NCBI GenBank assembly: GCA_028554645.1
Contig: JAQOOI010000080.1
Coordinates: forward strand, 992,001 to 1,056,000
DNA length: 64,000 nucleotides
Direction of reading: 5' to 3'
From: Omphalotus guepiniiformis
Taxonomy: Eukaryota; Basidiomycota; Agaricomycetes; Agaricales; Omphalotaceae
Shown in pieces: positions 45,596 through 57,900 of this stretch. The position numbers and the translations under genes were made by a program. The notes below the pieces were generated by a model, which ran no database searches, was not told the origin of the DNA, and was given only the letters and a program-made list of their open reading frames with translations. The first letter of the stretch is position 1. Every line of letters begins with the position of its first letter.

Positions 45596-47249
45596 ATGTT
45601 GTCCTCTCTGAGGGCACTCAAGCCTTGCTGCCAGTGGTCAAGGTCATTAGAACTTCGAAATGCGGCTAAATTTTGCCATACTGCGTCCTTAGCGTCGAAG
45701 TCGAGGACGCCTTCACCTTTCCAACGTTATTCGCTCCTGGCTGGATCGCGCAAGACTCCTTCGGCTGCCTCTTCTCTTCTTCAAGCACTTGGACGTAGGG
45801 AAGCGCATGCAATCTCAGCTGAGAGGCGCTTCTTCTCCTCAACGAATCCGAAAACGGCGTCTAAACCTCTTCCTACGCTCACCCCGAAGTCTGTCGGGAT
45901 ATGGCTGATGGCATCTTCCACTTTGGTGTTTGCTATCATCGTAGTCGGCGGCGTCACTCGGTTGACTGAGTCTGGTTTGAGTATCACTGAATGGAAGCCT
46001 GTTGCCGGAATATTTCCACCTCTGTCGGAAGCTGCATGGGAAGAGGAGTTCACCAAATACAAGGCTACCCCAGAGTTCAAATTGTATGTTCCGTTCGTCA
46101 GAAATGGATCATTTCTTATTTTGTTGCATCGCTAGGTTGAACCACTCCTTCGAACTTGACGATTTCAAGCGGATCTTCTACATGGAATGGGGTCATCGAG
46201 TTTTAGGTCGCCTAATCGGTATCGTTTTCGTGGGCCCACTGGTGTACTTCGCGGTGAAGAAACGGATATCAAAACCTCTGGCAACTAAACTTGGCGGCCT
46301 TGCATTGTTGATTGGTGCACAGGGTGCACTCGGCTGGTATATGGTAAAGTCAGGTTTGGATGATGCCTTGATGGAAACTCCAGGAGCTGTCCCTCGTGTC
46401 TCTCAATATCGTCTTGCCGCTCATCTTGGACTAGCATTACTGCTATATGCAGGCATGTTTGGCACCGGCTTGGGCATACTCAAGGAATGGAAGTATGCAA
46501 TGGGTGCAAAGTGGATGGGGTTTACAACTTCAGCGTTCAATGAGGCTCTTAAGAATCCCGTTGTGCAGCGGTTCAAAGCCCGGTCATGGGTGTTGACTGG
46601 CCTCGTCTTCTTGACTGCACTATCAGGTAGCTGCTGATATCTACACATTGTCGGGCCCTTTCTGACCTTCTTCTGAAGGTGCCTTCGTTGCCGGACTTGA
46701 TGCTGGTCTACTGTACAATGAGTTCCCACTCATGGGTGGCCGATTAGCGCCTCCCAAGGACGAGCTTATGTCCATGGCCTATGCAAAGAGACCCGATGGT
46801 TCGGATAAATTTTGGAGGAACATCTTTGAGAACCCTACCACGGTGCAATTCGATCATCGTGTACTAGTAGGCTTTATTTCACATGTTCTACCTATCATAT
46901 CTTTGACGTGTTTTCCATCGCATAGGCAATGACTTCGTATCTGGGTACCACTGTCCTGTTCTTCAGAGCACGAAGTCTGCGTGCAGTTCTGCCGCCATTA
47001 ACTACGAGAGCGGTGACGGCTGCTTTCGCCATGGTCAATATCCAGCTACTCCTTGGCATTACGACGCTATTGACCCTGGTACCTGTTCCGCTTGCTGCCG
47101 CTCATCAAGCTGGCAGTGTCGCCCTTCTTAGTGCTATGCTACACGTTGTACTCACGCTGCGCAAGCCCGGCGCAGCGGCAAAGGCTTGGAGATCTTTGTA
47201 CTTGCAGCGGATGAACGGTGCAGCAAAGGCCACTAAGGTCCAAAAGTAA
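45596..47249 (+). CDS. COX15: Heme A synthase Cox15
   Basis: Inner-membrane enzyme that oxidises the C8 methyl of heme O to give heme A for cytochrome oxidase. A long Arg/Ser-rich mitochondrial presequence (about 85 residues) precedes the first helix, [20 protein letters not shown], the family hallmark. Then come [39 protein letters not shown] (first heme-ligand His), [32 protein letters not shown] (second His), [28 protein letters not shown] and [16 protein letters not shown] (fourth His). Eight or so membrane segments. Introns near 46086-46134, 46627-46679 and 46867-46924. Stop at 47247-47249, about 140 bp from the convergent PSMA1 gene. All four heme histidines are in place. Confidence 0.96.
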
Positions 47250-47391
47250 CTAACTTGGCGAGATAGATAATGTAATACCTTAGGATGTAATGCTATTTCT
47301 CCCCTCACAACATATTCGGCAGCACGAACATACAAGCCCTGCAAATTTTGAAATCGACAAGTAATAGGAAAGATTGTACACATTGATAGAT

Positions 47392-48553
47392 TTATTCTGC
47401 CATCTGAATATCTTCATCAGTGGAAGCTGCTGGGGCGGCTGCTGGAGCAACTTCCTTTGGTATCATGCTGTCTAGGAAAGGCTGTAAGCTTTCGCCCTCA
47501 AGAACGCGGAAGGGACCGCTAGGTGACACATTCTTCTCGTGCACACTTGCAGAGCCCAGGATGCCAATGGAGGTATTATTGACGTTCAAAGCTTTGTCTT
47601 GCTGCAATGTCTCGCGCAATGCGTGGAGGCCATGCCGAATAAGATCTTCCAATGAACCTAAGCGAAATGCAAAATGTCAATGCTGTAATCGAGAAGAGGA
47701 CGAGTGGTGCATACAATCCGCAAAGCTCTCATAATGCTTTTCCAGGTATGTCTTAGCACTTTGACTCCTGGCTCCAATTGACATGGCGTAGTATTCATAG
47801 GAATTCCCTGATGGCGAGAATTCATAAAGATGTGGCCCTGATTGATCCAGCCCAATGACAAGGAAACCGACACCGTAAGGTCGTCGTCCGTACTCCTGCG
47901 TGTTCACTTGCGCCTCTACAGAAGATACACATCCTTTAGCAATAGTTCGCGACGCAACTTGATCAAGACGTACTATCGGCAATAGCAGAGACTAGCCGAT
48001 TGACGGGAACGGGGCGATTGAACACCATTTTAGAGGACATAGCTTGCTGTCGCATGAAATTGCTGTATCGTAGCGGTAAATAAAAGCTTCAAGGAAGTAA
48101 GAACTTGATACGCACCTGAGAACACGCGCGTCAGACGTTAAACCAGCAATAGCAATCCCAACATGATCATCTATCCGGAACATCTTCTGCTGGTACGACG
48201 CAAGCTCCCCAGTCGATCGCTATCGCCAATCAGATTGAATGTCCCATTCTCTGGTCAACAAATCATACCTTGAGTGCCAACAAGATTGAATGTGTTTTTG
48301 ATCGTAGGCCTACAGCAGCAGAACCTTGCTTGACGGCTTCCAATGCATACTCGACCTGATGAAGACGGCCTTGAGGAGAGAAAACAGTGTTATCGGAGTC
48401 ATATGTGTTGCGAAACTGTGTTATATAGTCAAGTACACGTTTGAGAGTCTCTTGAGATATAGAAAACACACCATAGTCGTGGACAAAGACTGAAGTTGAG
48501 CTGATCAGGCGGGTGTAGGTGACGCGTCCAACTCAATCGGCGCTTACGGACAT
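47392..48553 (-). CDS. PRE5: 20S proteasome subunit alpha 1 (yeast alpha 6, Pre5)
   Basis: Structural subunit of the proteasome outer alpha ring. The first coding exon is only ATG TCC (48553-48548). A 132-nt intron joins it to [20 protein letters not shown], the alpha-subunit signature with the N-terminal gate YDS. Then [53 protein letters not shown], the alpha-1-specific [40 protein letters not shown] and [16 protein letters not shown]. The C-terminus is Ala/Pro-rich ending DEDIQMAE. About seven introns. The assignment to alpha 1 rests on SIGARSQSA and the PYGVG block. Confidence 0.95.
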
Positions 48554-49230
48554 TGTTAGGTCCGTTAACTGCCTCTTTTAGTCCGCCTCCCTTCAACTCT
48601 CACTGACCTGAAGGCTGAAGCTCACGCTAACGACTATGGAACTCACTCAAAATCATGTACATGCACCACCTATGCATCACCAATCTCGCAGATCTGGTAA
48701 CACCGTGTCGCACTCTTTCACCGAATAAATCCACGAACTACAAAATGAAACGCAGGCCATGCGCTCTGGGACCGCTCTCAATCTTGTCAATGTTTACAAA
48801 GTGATTATGCGTCTATGTCAGCTAAGAACCAAGGTTCGAAGTCAACTTCGACGGACCGGACTGTAGAGTAATCATCACAAGCTAGCATACTTCTCCAGGC
48901 AGTAGCTCGAGTCCCTCTGTCTCCGTCCTCCCGCATTACCAGCTGTGCTTTCTATGTCCCAGAAACCCGAAATCCTTTTCTCCAACTTACTGTGTTCATA
49001 TTTCATCCGTTCAGAACCAGAAGCAAGCTTCTGTCCGCACTCTTCTCACAAATGCATCTTTGTATTGACAAATCAGATCGCAAAACCTGTTTTACCTTTC
49101 AGGCCCTTGTGGTTCAGCTCTCTCTTGACAGGTTTTCTTCAATTCCCTTTTCCTCTGATGGTCCTTCTGGTCTTTTCGGACGATATAAGAGGAACTAGCC
49201 TTGAAAATCCGAATACGTTCATCTGCTGCC
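48554..49230. other. Divergent intergenic region, PSMA1 / FAD oxidase
   Basis: Nearly 680 bp. Overlapping plus frames at 48945-49274 and 48992-49198 precede the oxidase ATG but contain no domain. Probably promoter and 5' leader. Confidence 0.45.
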
Positions 49231-51064
49231 ATGTCGAGCTTGAACCCACCCTTTCCTACCTCGTTCAAAGGTGAAATCGTCACGCAATACAGCCCGGAGT
49301 ATCCCGATGCCATTGCACGATGGGCGGTCAACGCCGAGCGAAAGGCCAAGGTTGTCACCTTTGTAACCGACACTGCCGACGTCGCAATTTCCATTGAGTA
49401 TGCGAGGAAACACGGACTCCCAATTGCTGTGTGCTGTGGGGGACACAACGCGGCCGGTGCTTCATCCTCTGAGGATGGTCTTGTCATCGATCTTCGCCGC
49501 CATTTTAACACTGCGCGTGTTGATAACGATGCCAAGCTTGCATATGTAGGCGGCGGGGCGATTTGGGAGACAGTAGACAAGGCTGCAATTGAACATGGTC
49601 TTGCGACCGTTGGAGGTACTATCAATCACGTAAGTGCACTGTTCATCCAGATTGGTTTGTTCTTATGACCATACCGTAGACTGGCGTCGCAGGGTTTGTG
49701 CTGTCAATGCTGACAGTCCTTAAGCAATAAACTGACTTCCACCCTGCTTCACCACGATCTTCAAGCTTAACCCTTGGCGGCGGGTATGGGTTCCTCACAG
49801 GCAGACATGGACTCACGATTGACAATTTAGAGTCGGTTCGTTCTTCAATGGTCTATGCATTGTAAGCAGTTAATAATCAATTGCAGGTGACCATGGTCAC
49901 TGCGAGTGGCTCGGTTCTAACGGCGAACGAGACCGAAAATCCTGGCAAGCTGTCAACCATTGGACATACCATTACTATTTCAGATCTATTTTTCGCCGTT
50001 CGTGGCGGCGGGTCCAACTTCGGAGTCGTCACGGAGTTTGTTTTTCGCTTACACCCGCAAAGACGCACTGTATATGCAGGAATGGTTTTTTTCACCCCTA
50101 CAGCCCTTGAACAGCTTGTTTCTGCCGTTGACACTTGGTGGAGCCATCGCTCGGAAGATGAGGTTATGATGTTCTTCATGCTTCACGGCCCTGACAAACA
50201 AGTAAGAAGCTTTTCTGGGTATCAACGAAATTTCGTTCATATCGTCAATCCATCAGCCCGCTCTGGCTGCCATACTCTTCTATAATGGTTCTGAGGAGGA
50301 AGGTCGTCGGAAGTTCAAGCCGATTTTTGATATCGGTTTGTTACTTGTCGCATCCAATAAATGCTTGTTATTCAAATACTTCTTCTCAACAGGGCCCGTG
50401 TTCGATCAGACCCGCGAAATTCCTTACGAAGAATTGAATGCTCTCCAGGTAGGGTTTGAAGGATTGTCTTCTTTTTCCATCTGCTCATTATTTTCCCAAG
50501 AACGCTTTCAGTGTCCACGGTAATGGGTCCTACTTCAAAGGTCTTGCCCGCCGGACTCTCGATCTACCTTCGCTCAAAGAGGCATTTGCATACATCTGGC
50601 AGCTGGCGGGTGGTCCACACAATCCTACCGTCATGTTTGAGTGCATACCGCTAGAAGTCATGATGCAGCATAAGTCTGGGGCGTTCCGCCGTCAGGATGC
50701 GCAGAACATTGTTTGTAACGTCATCTGGCGTAGAGAGGATGACAGTTCGGACACCAGAGATCAAGCACGTACAATTGCCTATCAATTGGACGAGATTTTC
50801 CGTAGAGGGCAACCTCAACTGACCACCTCAGAGAAGCAAGGTTATTCCAACTATGGTGATCTTGCGCTTTAAGTTTCGAAGCTGCAGAAGCTTGGATCTA
50901 ACCAATATTTCGTAGACGACCAGGCTGCTCTTGGCTCGAAAGATCTTTTGTACGACCGAGCCAAGAAGACCTTTGCGGAAAACTACGAACGTTTGCAGGC
51001 CATCAAGAAGAAATATGATCCGGACATGGTGTTCATGAAGTGGTGTCCTATCATTCCTGCTTAA
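49231..51064 (+). CDS. Berberine-bridge-type FAD-linked oxidase
   Basis: Flavin oxidase of the PCMH/BBE superfamily; substrates in fungi include sugars and secondary metabolites. The start [20 protein letters not shown] has no signal peptide. The FAD-binding domain shows [20 protein letters not shown] (GGHN carries the histidine expected to link FAD), [33 protein letters not shown], and [19 protein letters not shown]. The substrate domain has [13 protein letters not shown], and the BBE C-terminus reads [18 protein letters not shown] and KWCPIIPA. About eight introns, including one of 60 nt (about 50854-50913) that removes an apparent in-frame TAA and contains a good CTAAC branch site. Probably intracellular; no second (cysteinyl) attachment motif was seen. 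Confidence 0.85.
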
Positions 51065-52304
51065 AATGAGCTGCTTACTAGAAGGCAAACTAAGGCCGTT
51101 GCTTGTGAACTCATAAGCAACCTATGCCGATTGTGTTGTATTACTCGAATCTATTATTCGATTGTATTGTTCGATTCTTATGCACTTGAAATTTCAATGA
51201 ATTTCATAACTACGCATATTTTCGGAAGCTTGCTCTTTCTTAGCAGAAAGCGCCGTAAGTTGTTTCAATTGGGATTGCTGCGAACACCCTGACTGACATC
51301 CTGGTTCCTCATGCTAACAAGGAAGTGGATATGAGACGGCTTTTGATACAGTGCATGAAAAGTCGTTGTGAGAACTGTCACTATCTTCATGGCACGTCGC
51401 CGTCGACGCTCAAGCTACTCGAGGAGTATATCTATTTACGCGGAACAGTGCGGAGATTCTGAATTTCACAGGATCTAAATATATTCCGAGGTGCAAGATA
51501 AGTTAGAAGCAGAGGAATCCGCCAACTCAAAGGATTACATAGGTCATGGTTCCTGCATTGGAAGTGGGTACACCAGGGTACACCGAAATGGTAAATATAA
51601 TAGGTTCAACTTTGAGCCCAAGTACCATCCGCCTCAACACTTAGTTAGCTATGTTTGAAAGAGTCACTGCTTCTTAGTGGAGTTCAATTGGAGTCGAAGG
51701 AAGCGTTTTCTAACGCACTTTCTCGATCCAAATCAATCACTCCCAGTGGGTGTTTGCAGGACCTGCTGATTCGGTTGAAGAAACTCACACCCAGGAGAGC
51801 ATTACATACATATGTAACAAAATTTTCCCAGGTCAAATTTAGTGAACTATGCATATGATAGGAAATTTAGAGTTCTCATCCACCTTGGGCGAGAATTGGG
51901 AGAAACTCAAAGTTTTCTGGTCGCCAGAAGCTTTTTCTAACTCACTCTCTTTGACCAGAAATCCATCACTCCTGGGTGTGACTGGAGAAACCGCTAGGAT
52001 TTCTGGGATTTCTGAGAACTGAGTATGTAAGTAACTTCTGCTCCAATTCTATCAGAAAGAACTGAAGGGTAAGGATCCCAGAGGCTTTTTATAATGAGTT
52101 TCGTCTGGATATTCGGTTCTATCACCGTAAGCGCGTTGCTAGCGCGGGTCACTTTTGGCATCTCAATCCAATCGCATACCCCAAGTAGTCATAGGATTGT
52201 TGCACCAAGATGAATCATGTAAGATTCCTGACTGAAAGACCTCTCAGCATGGAAACTAAACCAGCTTTGCTGCTAGATAGATATGAGATCACTGGTAGTT
52301 CTGC
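51065..52304. other. Gene-poor 1.2-kb region with a diverged duplication
   Basis: No convincing gene. A short plus frame at 51655-51858 has no features. Two related segments near 51697-51770 and 51928-51995 share phrases such as TTTTCTAAC, AATC-ATCACTCC and GGGTGT, suggesting an old local duplication or remnant of a mobile sequence. Confidence 0.45.
51697..51995. repeat. Imperfect direct repeat, two ~70-bp copies
   Basis: Copy 1 (about 51697-51770) and copy 2 (about 51928-51995) align by eye over GAAGC-TTTTCTAAC-CACT-TCT and AATC-ATCACTCC-GGGTGT, with many substitutions between. No terminal inverted repeats or target duplications were noticed. Confidence 0.45.
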
Positions 52305-54462
52305 TTGTCAACGTTGCGGATGGCAGTTCTCTTCATGTCAACGATGTCACTCCTCACTCAAACCTCTCTCACTCCTCTCATCTACGTAGCTGCAGTCCTC
52401 ACTGCTGGTACGGGAGTGGCCTTTGCGTTATTCAAACGAATTCGCGCCCACAATGGTGTCCCTCTCCCGCCTGGCCCGATGATGTTGCCTTATGTCGGTA
52501 GTATTCAAGAGCTACCGCCCTTCAGGAATCGGAAGATGCCTAAGATATTTCTTGACATGGCTCGCCATTATGGTGAATGTTCCCTGTATGTTTTCTGTAT
52601 TTCAATCTAATGCCCTGAGCAAGGTGCTGTCGCCTACTTCTCCGCCTTTGGACACAACTTGCTTCTCGTCAGCGTTTAGAGAAAAGATCCGACATCTACA
52701 TCGACAGGCGAGTCTTTGTGGTTTCGAACGCATCCATTTTACTGACGCCACCACTTGCAGGCCCCACAATGTCTGGTTTGTGGACGACCGCTAGCATATT
52801 GACTGTGTGTTTAGTTCTGGGATGGGAAAACAGTCTCCCTCACCTTCGCTAGTCAGTCAGTCTCTATTTTATTTCGCCGCTATACTGAAGGTCCATATTA
52901 CGAACGAAAATGCAGTACAGTTCTACACCGGAATCAGGGAGAAAGCTAAAAAGCTGTTGGTGCGCAAATTGGTGGAGCACCCCAGCGACGTCAAGATGGG
53001 TCTCGAAAGGTATTGATATCCCCTCTGTCAACTACCTATCATTGTCACTGATTTCGCAACCAGCTACACAACTTACACTATCTTGAACTTGACTTATGAT
53101 AAAACTGAGGAAACTATGGGTCCAGTCATGGATCTCGGTGAGTGGTCCCGTATTAATCCCAAGATTTTGAGTAGAACTCAGCTCTTGTCAGCACGGGATG
53201 CTACGATCTGCTTGGGGACTCAATCCGCTTCACTTGTTGATTTCATTCCTACTCTGAAGTTTGTTATGTCTGAAGTACACTCCGTCTTGGCTCCCATGTG
53301 CAGAATTCAAATGCGAATCCATTCAAACGAAGTGCGCGGTTTTGAAATACCTAGACGATCTATATCAAGAAGTTGCCTAAAGGATGGTGCGTGCCTTCTT
53401 TTCTAGCCTAAGGTTATTCAACCTGTGTTGAATTTAGACAAAGACCGATGACGTGCCCGACTGCTTCGTCTCAAAGAATATTCGGGACTTGGGTGACCTT
53501 GAGAAGATGACTGAAGATGTCAACGACGTTCGTGGTGCAGCTAGGATCATGTATATCGCTGCACAGGATACGGTCAGTAATTCAAACAAATTCTCTGCGC
53601 TCAAATGCTCATAATTTTCGTCTTTAAGACTGCATGCATGCTCCATTCATTTATCTTGGCTATGACTCGTCACCCCGATGTTTTTCGCGAAGCCCAGAAA
53701 GAAATCAACGAGGTTTTAGGCGACCGACTTCCTTCTGTTAGCGACGTCCCTAGTCTTCCTTACATTGGTGCTATTGTTAAGGAGGCTTACAGGCGAGTTA
53801 CGTTCACTTTCTGTTCACCTCTGACTGAACGAATATTAGGTGGAGCGCACCTATTCCAATCAATATGCCCCTTCTAGCAATGCAGGACAACGCGTGCCGC
53901 GACTTTGTGATCCCTAAGGATACTCGAGTCTTGGTCAACATCTAGTGGGTTATGTTTTTCATGTTTGGACTGTCGATTGAACCTTCGGTAGTGCTATATT
54001 GTACGACTGCCCTAATACAACTGAGTCTCGCCCCGAAAGGTTTATTGATGGCAAGGAACTCGGCAACGTGCCGCAGGAGCCTCGTGAGGCAGTCTTTGTT
54101 TTTGGAGGAAGGTATGCCAGCTTTGAAAGCTTGACCCCTCAAAAGTGAGTCGTTTTCTTTGCTAAATAGAGGAAAATAGGCGCTGCCCCGGATACCGCTC
54201 TGGAGACACTTCAGTTTGGATGGCTATTCTCCACCTTATCTCTCTGTTCGACATCACTCGCGAACTCGATGAGAAAGGCCGTGAAATCATTCCTGAGGCC
54301 AAGTTCAGAACCACGACTGTTCGGTGAGTTACTGTGTCGCAGGTCAGAAGATGCACTGACGATGTGTTCATCTCCCCTTGTTGAAGTCATTCCTTGCCTT
54401 TCAAATGTCGCGTTACTCCAAGGGTCTCCCGCATGCATCTTTTGGAGCAGCTCGCCAAATGA
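52305..54462 (+). pseudogene. Decayed cytochrome P450 gene
   Basis: Pieces of a membrane-anchored P450 occur in correct order: a hydrophobic N-terminus with PLPPGPMMLPYVGSIQELP, GAVAYFSAFGHNLLLVSV, EKRSDIYIDR, FYTGIREKAKKLLVRKL, SLVDFIPTLKFV, AQDTTACMLHSFILAMTRHP (I helix), PYIGAIVKEAYR (ExxR), ESRPERFIDG, and FVFGGRRCPGYRSGD (FxxGxRxCxG, across the intron 54112-54179). Lesions: a frame break before EKRSDIY near 52675, an unalignable part at about 52750-52905, a frame break near 53265, TAA at 53378-53380 where family members continue, and TAG at 53943-53945 with an out-of-frame junction to AILYD. The C-terminal exons remain good. Probably a recent loss; it could be partly rescued by introns I could not see. 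Confidence 0.7.
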
Positions 54463-54987
54463 GAAGACTGTTCGAATTTATCTGAGCTTCGTTTCTATAT
54501 ATCTGCCTTGTAATTGTAAATGCGATATATGCGTCCGAATATGTGTTTGTGTGTTTTCACAGTGGTCCAATATATGTACAATGAATGAATTGAATCCACC
54601 CGTGAATGACTTCAATAAGGGATTGATTAAATCATGTTTTTCTATGAGAGCGCCTGGAGAGCGCCACGGCAGGCACTTGGGAGGAGCGGAGCTTGAAAGG
54701 CTGAAACATATATTCAATGTTGACTAGGTTGACTTCCTCATTTTCATTCAAAACCGACAAGATTACTTTTGTTTATTCAGAACGAACAAATACCCCCAGT
54801 ATTGTAAATTCAAGTCGCGTTTCTTCTTGGAAAGAACCGACTTTGTAAAATCTTTTTTACTTTTTCTTTTGCGCAGGACTCTGATACAACGATTGTCAGT
54901 GAGTAAGATTGATCCTTTTCCGCCTTTCACTGAAGAAAACATATCAGATTCACGTCCTTCATACGTCTTTGCAAGCTGTAACGATCG
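54463..54987. other. Intergenic region before the RGG/proline-rich gene
   Basis: 3' side of the P450 pseudogene and promoter/5' leader of the next gene. AT-rich with a T-run near 54854-54872. No gene seen. Confidence 0.5.
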
Positions 54988-57900
54988 ATGAACAAGAATC
55001 CGTTCATTCCCCAACCGGCGACATATACCCCTCCTCAGCCTCCTTTGCCCCCAGGTCCTCCGCCTCCTCAGCCTTCTCAGCCAGACTATTCCGCATATTG
55101 GGCCGCCGTTCAACAACAACAGCAGGCTCAGCAGGCTCCTTATCCCCAACAATGGGCTGCTCAACCACCTCGTCCACCTCCGGAACAGAATGCACTCTAT
55201 GCTAATTACGGTTACGGAGCTCAATGGCAAAGGCAACAGCAGCATCAATTTCAGTCTCCTCCTGCTCCTATAGTCCATCCTCCTCCCCCTCCTCCTGCTG
55301 CACCCGGTTATAACCCTTATCAACCTGCTGTCTCTTATCCTCAGCCCTATGTGCCCCATGCCCCTCAAGCCATGGCTCAGATGCCTTACCCTGTATCCCA
55401 ACAACAGCATACTCCCTCTCAGCCTATGTTCAACCCTCATTTACCCCAGCCTCTTCCCACGATGCAACAACGTCATGGGCACCACGTATCGCCTCAGCAT
55501 CAACCTCCCGCAAAGAGGCAGCGTTTTGATGGTCCTGCCTACAATCAACAAGCGCAGCAGAGACAGCCACCGGTCCAGCAGTATCAACCTTCTGTTTTAC
55601 CTAACCAACCTTTAGGATCTCATATAGGCCCAGGACATGCTCGCGGTGGCGCGCCCGGCTCTAATCAAGTACCACTCGGTGGAGGCCGAGGTGGTGGAGG
55701 CAGTCGAGGAGGTAGTCTTGGCAATATAAACCGAGGTCGAGGCGGGTCTATGAATGCTGGTAGAGGTGGTCCGATAGGCAATAGACCAAATAGAGGTGGC
55801 GGTAGCTTCAATGCTGGATCGAATCCTGGTCGTGGTGGCGCGGGGCCACTAAGAGGGCATAACTCGCGGGGACATCTCGGAGGAAACAAGGATTTTCATA
55901 ACCGGCGAGGACCTGGCGGGTCATTCAACTCTGGCGGGGGAGGATCCTTTTCACACCAAAACTCATCGTTCCGTGGTCGGGGATATGGTCACTCCAATTC
56001 CAGTAGGCCCCAGCGACACGATGGTAACGTTTCCGGTACTTTTGGAAAAGACACGTCTGCTTCGAATAACTCGAGTACCAGCACGATTGGTGGTAAGAAA
56101 GATGAAAACAGACGCACGCTCACTGATTTCAAAATCGTGGGACTGGAAATACGTAGTTTATCGTGGATGTGGGGTGTTGTTTCCAAACCTCCCGTCGAGG
56201 CAGCCAACGTCGACGAGCCGTCGCAGGCTGTGAAGGTGGAAGATAGGGAGGAGGATGCTCCTCCGAAGGTATCTGCTGGAGAGGATACCAAATCTGAGGC
56301 TGGTGATGCCAGCTCCGGGGCTGATCCGGCAGAACGCAAGGACACAGATGCGAATCTTTCTAAGCCTTCGCATGCCCCTACTGTTTCTGGAAATTCTCCA
56401 CATTCGCGTATACGGATATATTTTCATACACCCGTGACTGCAGATGATTCTCATCCTATCCCTCAGAATTTTTTTTCTCTTGGTACTATCCCTTCTGATT
56501 CTCGGAAGGGCAAGCGAAAAAAGTTGGATGATGACGAGGATGGAGATGGTGAAAGTGGTCGAGAGCCTCCCCCGCCTCCCCATATGAATGATGATCGCTC
56601 GAGTGTTGCTGGTAGTGCTCCTAGCGTGGCGGAGACAACGAGCGAGGGCGACTGGCTCATGGCCGCCATTGTTGATGGGGAGGAGACTCAGCATGACGCC
56701 GATGCCGAAGGCGACGACGATGATGATGAGCGCTTGCACGTAAGCGAAATAGTTGAATATCATGAAGCCTTGTCCGAGATGGGCGAGGGCGAGGACGAGG
56801 ACGAGGGTCGTGTTGGTGAGTCGGTTTCCACCACTCTATTGGTGTGATTGTGCCTCCGCTCTTTAACGGGCAAGTGGCTGCTTCGTGCTCAGCTAACTTT
56901 TAATTGAAGTGTCTCAAGGGAACATGGGCGTCGATGATTTGGGCGTTGTGAAAACGTCTTCCGCTGGATACTCTGCCTCCCTCCTTGATGCAACCCCTTC
57001 TTCACAGGGTGATATATTAAATACTATTGATGCGTCCAAGGATGCTACTGTGAACAGAGAGATGGACACATCTGCTGGTAGCCCTGCTGTTGTTCCTGTT
57101 CCCGATTTTGTTCATTCTGCTGCATCTAATCGTTCTGACGCTGCGTCTGTATCTGATGCTACTCCTTCCGTTCATCTTTCTCACTTCTCTCGTAGTGAAA
57201 ATCACACCGTTGATCATACTGAACGTCTTGATAGCCAGGTCCTTAACTCGCTGCCGAACTCAACAATCACTGAAGTTGCAACTATTGCCCGATCTGGAGC
57301 AACATTGACGGCCATGACAGAATCAAATGTCGATGGCGACAGAATCACCGCGATGGAAGGGACATCGCTGGAAAGTTCAGGAGACGTGAACACGGAAGCT
57401 GCTGGATCAGAGCATCTTCCTGAACCTCCGGCATCTCCTATTTCTAACACTCTATTGTCCACTTCCTCGTCGTCAACCTACGGCGACTCTCAATCTCAGT
57501 CGGACAGAGATCGGAGAGGGAATCGTATTCCGTCAGCAAACAGACTTTCCATATCTTATGCTGGTGGCAACAGGCGACTTGTCATCGACGCCGAGGTTGT
57601 TGACTCGGTGAAAATATATCGCTCGGAGGGCCGTATTGAAGTGAAGGTGAACGTACAACGTGATTCTGATGGCAACTTGGAGGGCGTTTTTGTATGTGGA
57701 CTGAAATTCTTCTCTTTTCCAAATGCCTGAACTGCTTTTTTCAGATTGAAGGACTTTCAGATGTCACCAAATCTTATGCACCAATCCAAGCGACCGAGAG
57801 TTCTGTTGAATCTGATCCTACGCTTCCGCCGTTCATCGCTGTCTCCATCTCGATGAGCATAACCCTGGTAGCCTATCTCGACACTGAACGCCCGTTGTCT

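Noticed and set aside
50854..50913. In-frame TAA in the FAD oxidase, suggesting a pseudogene
   Set aside because: A 60-nt GT-AG intron with a CTAAC branch site removes the stop and restores a frame matching the family (SNYDDQAALG...).
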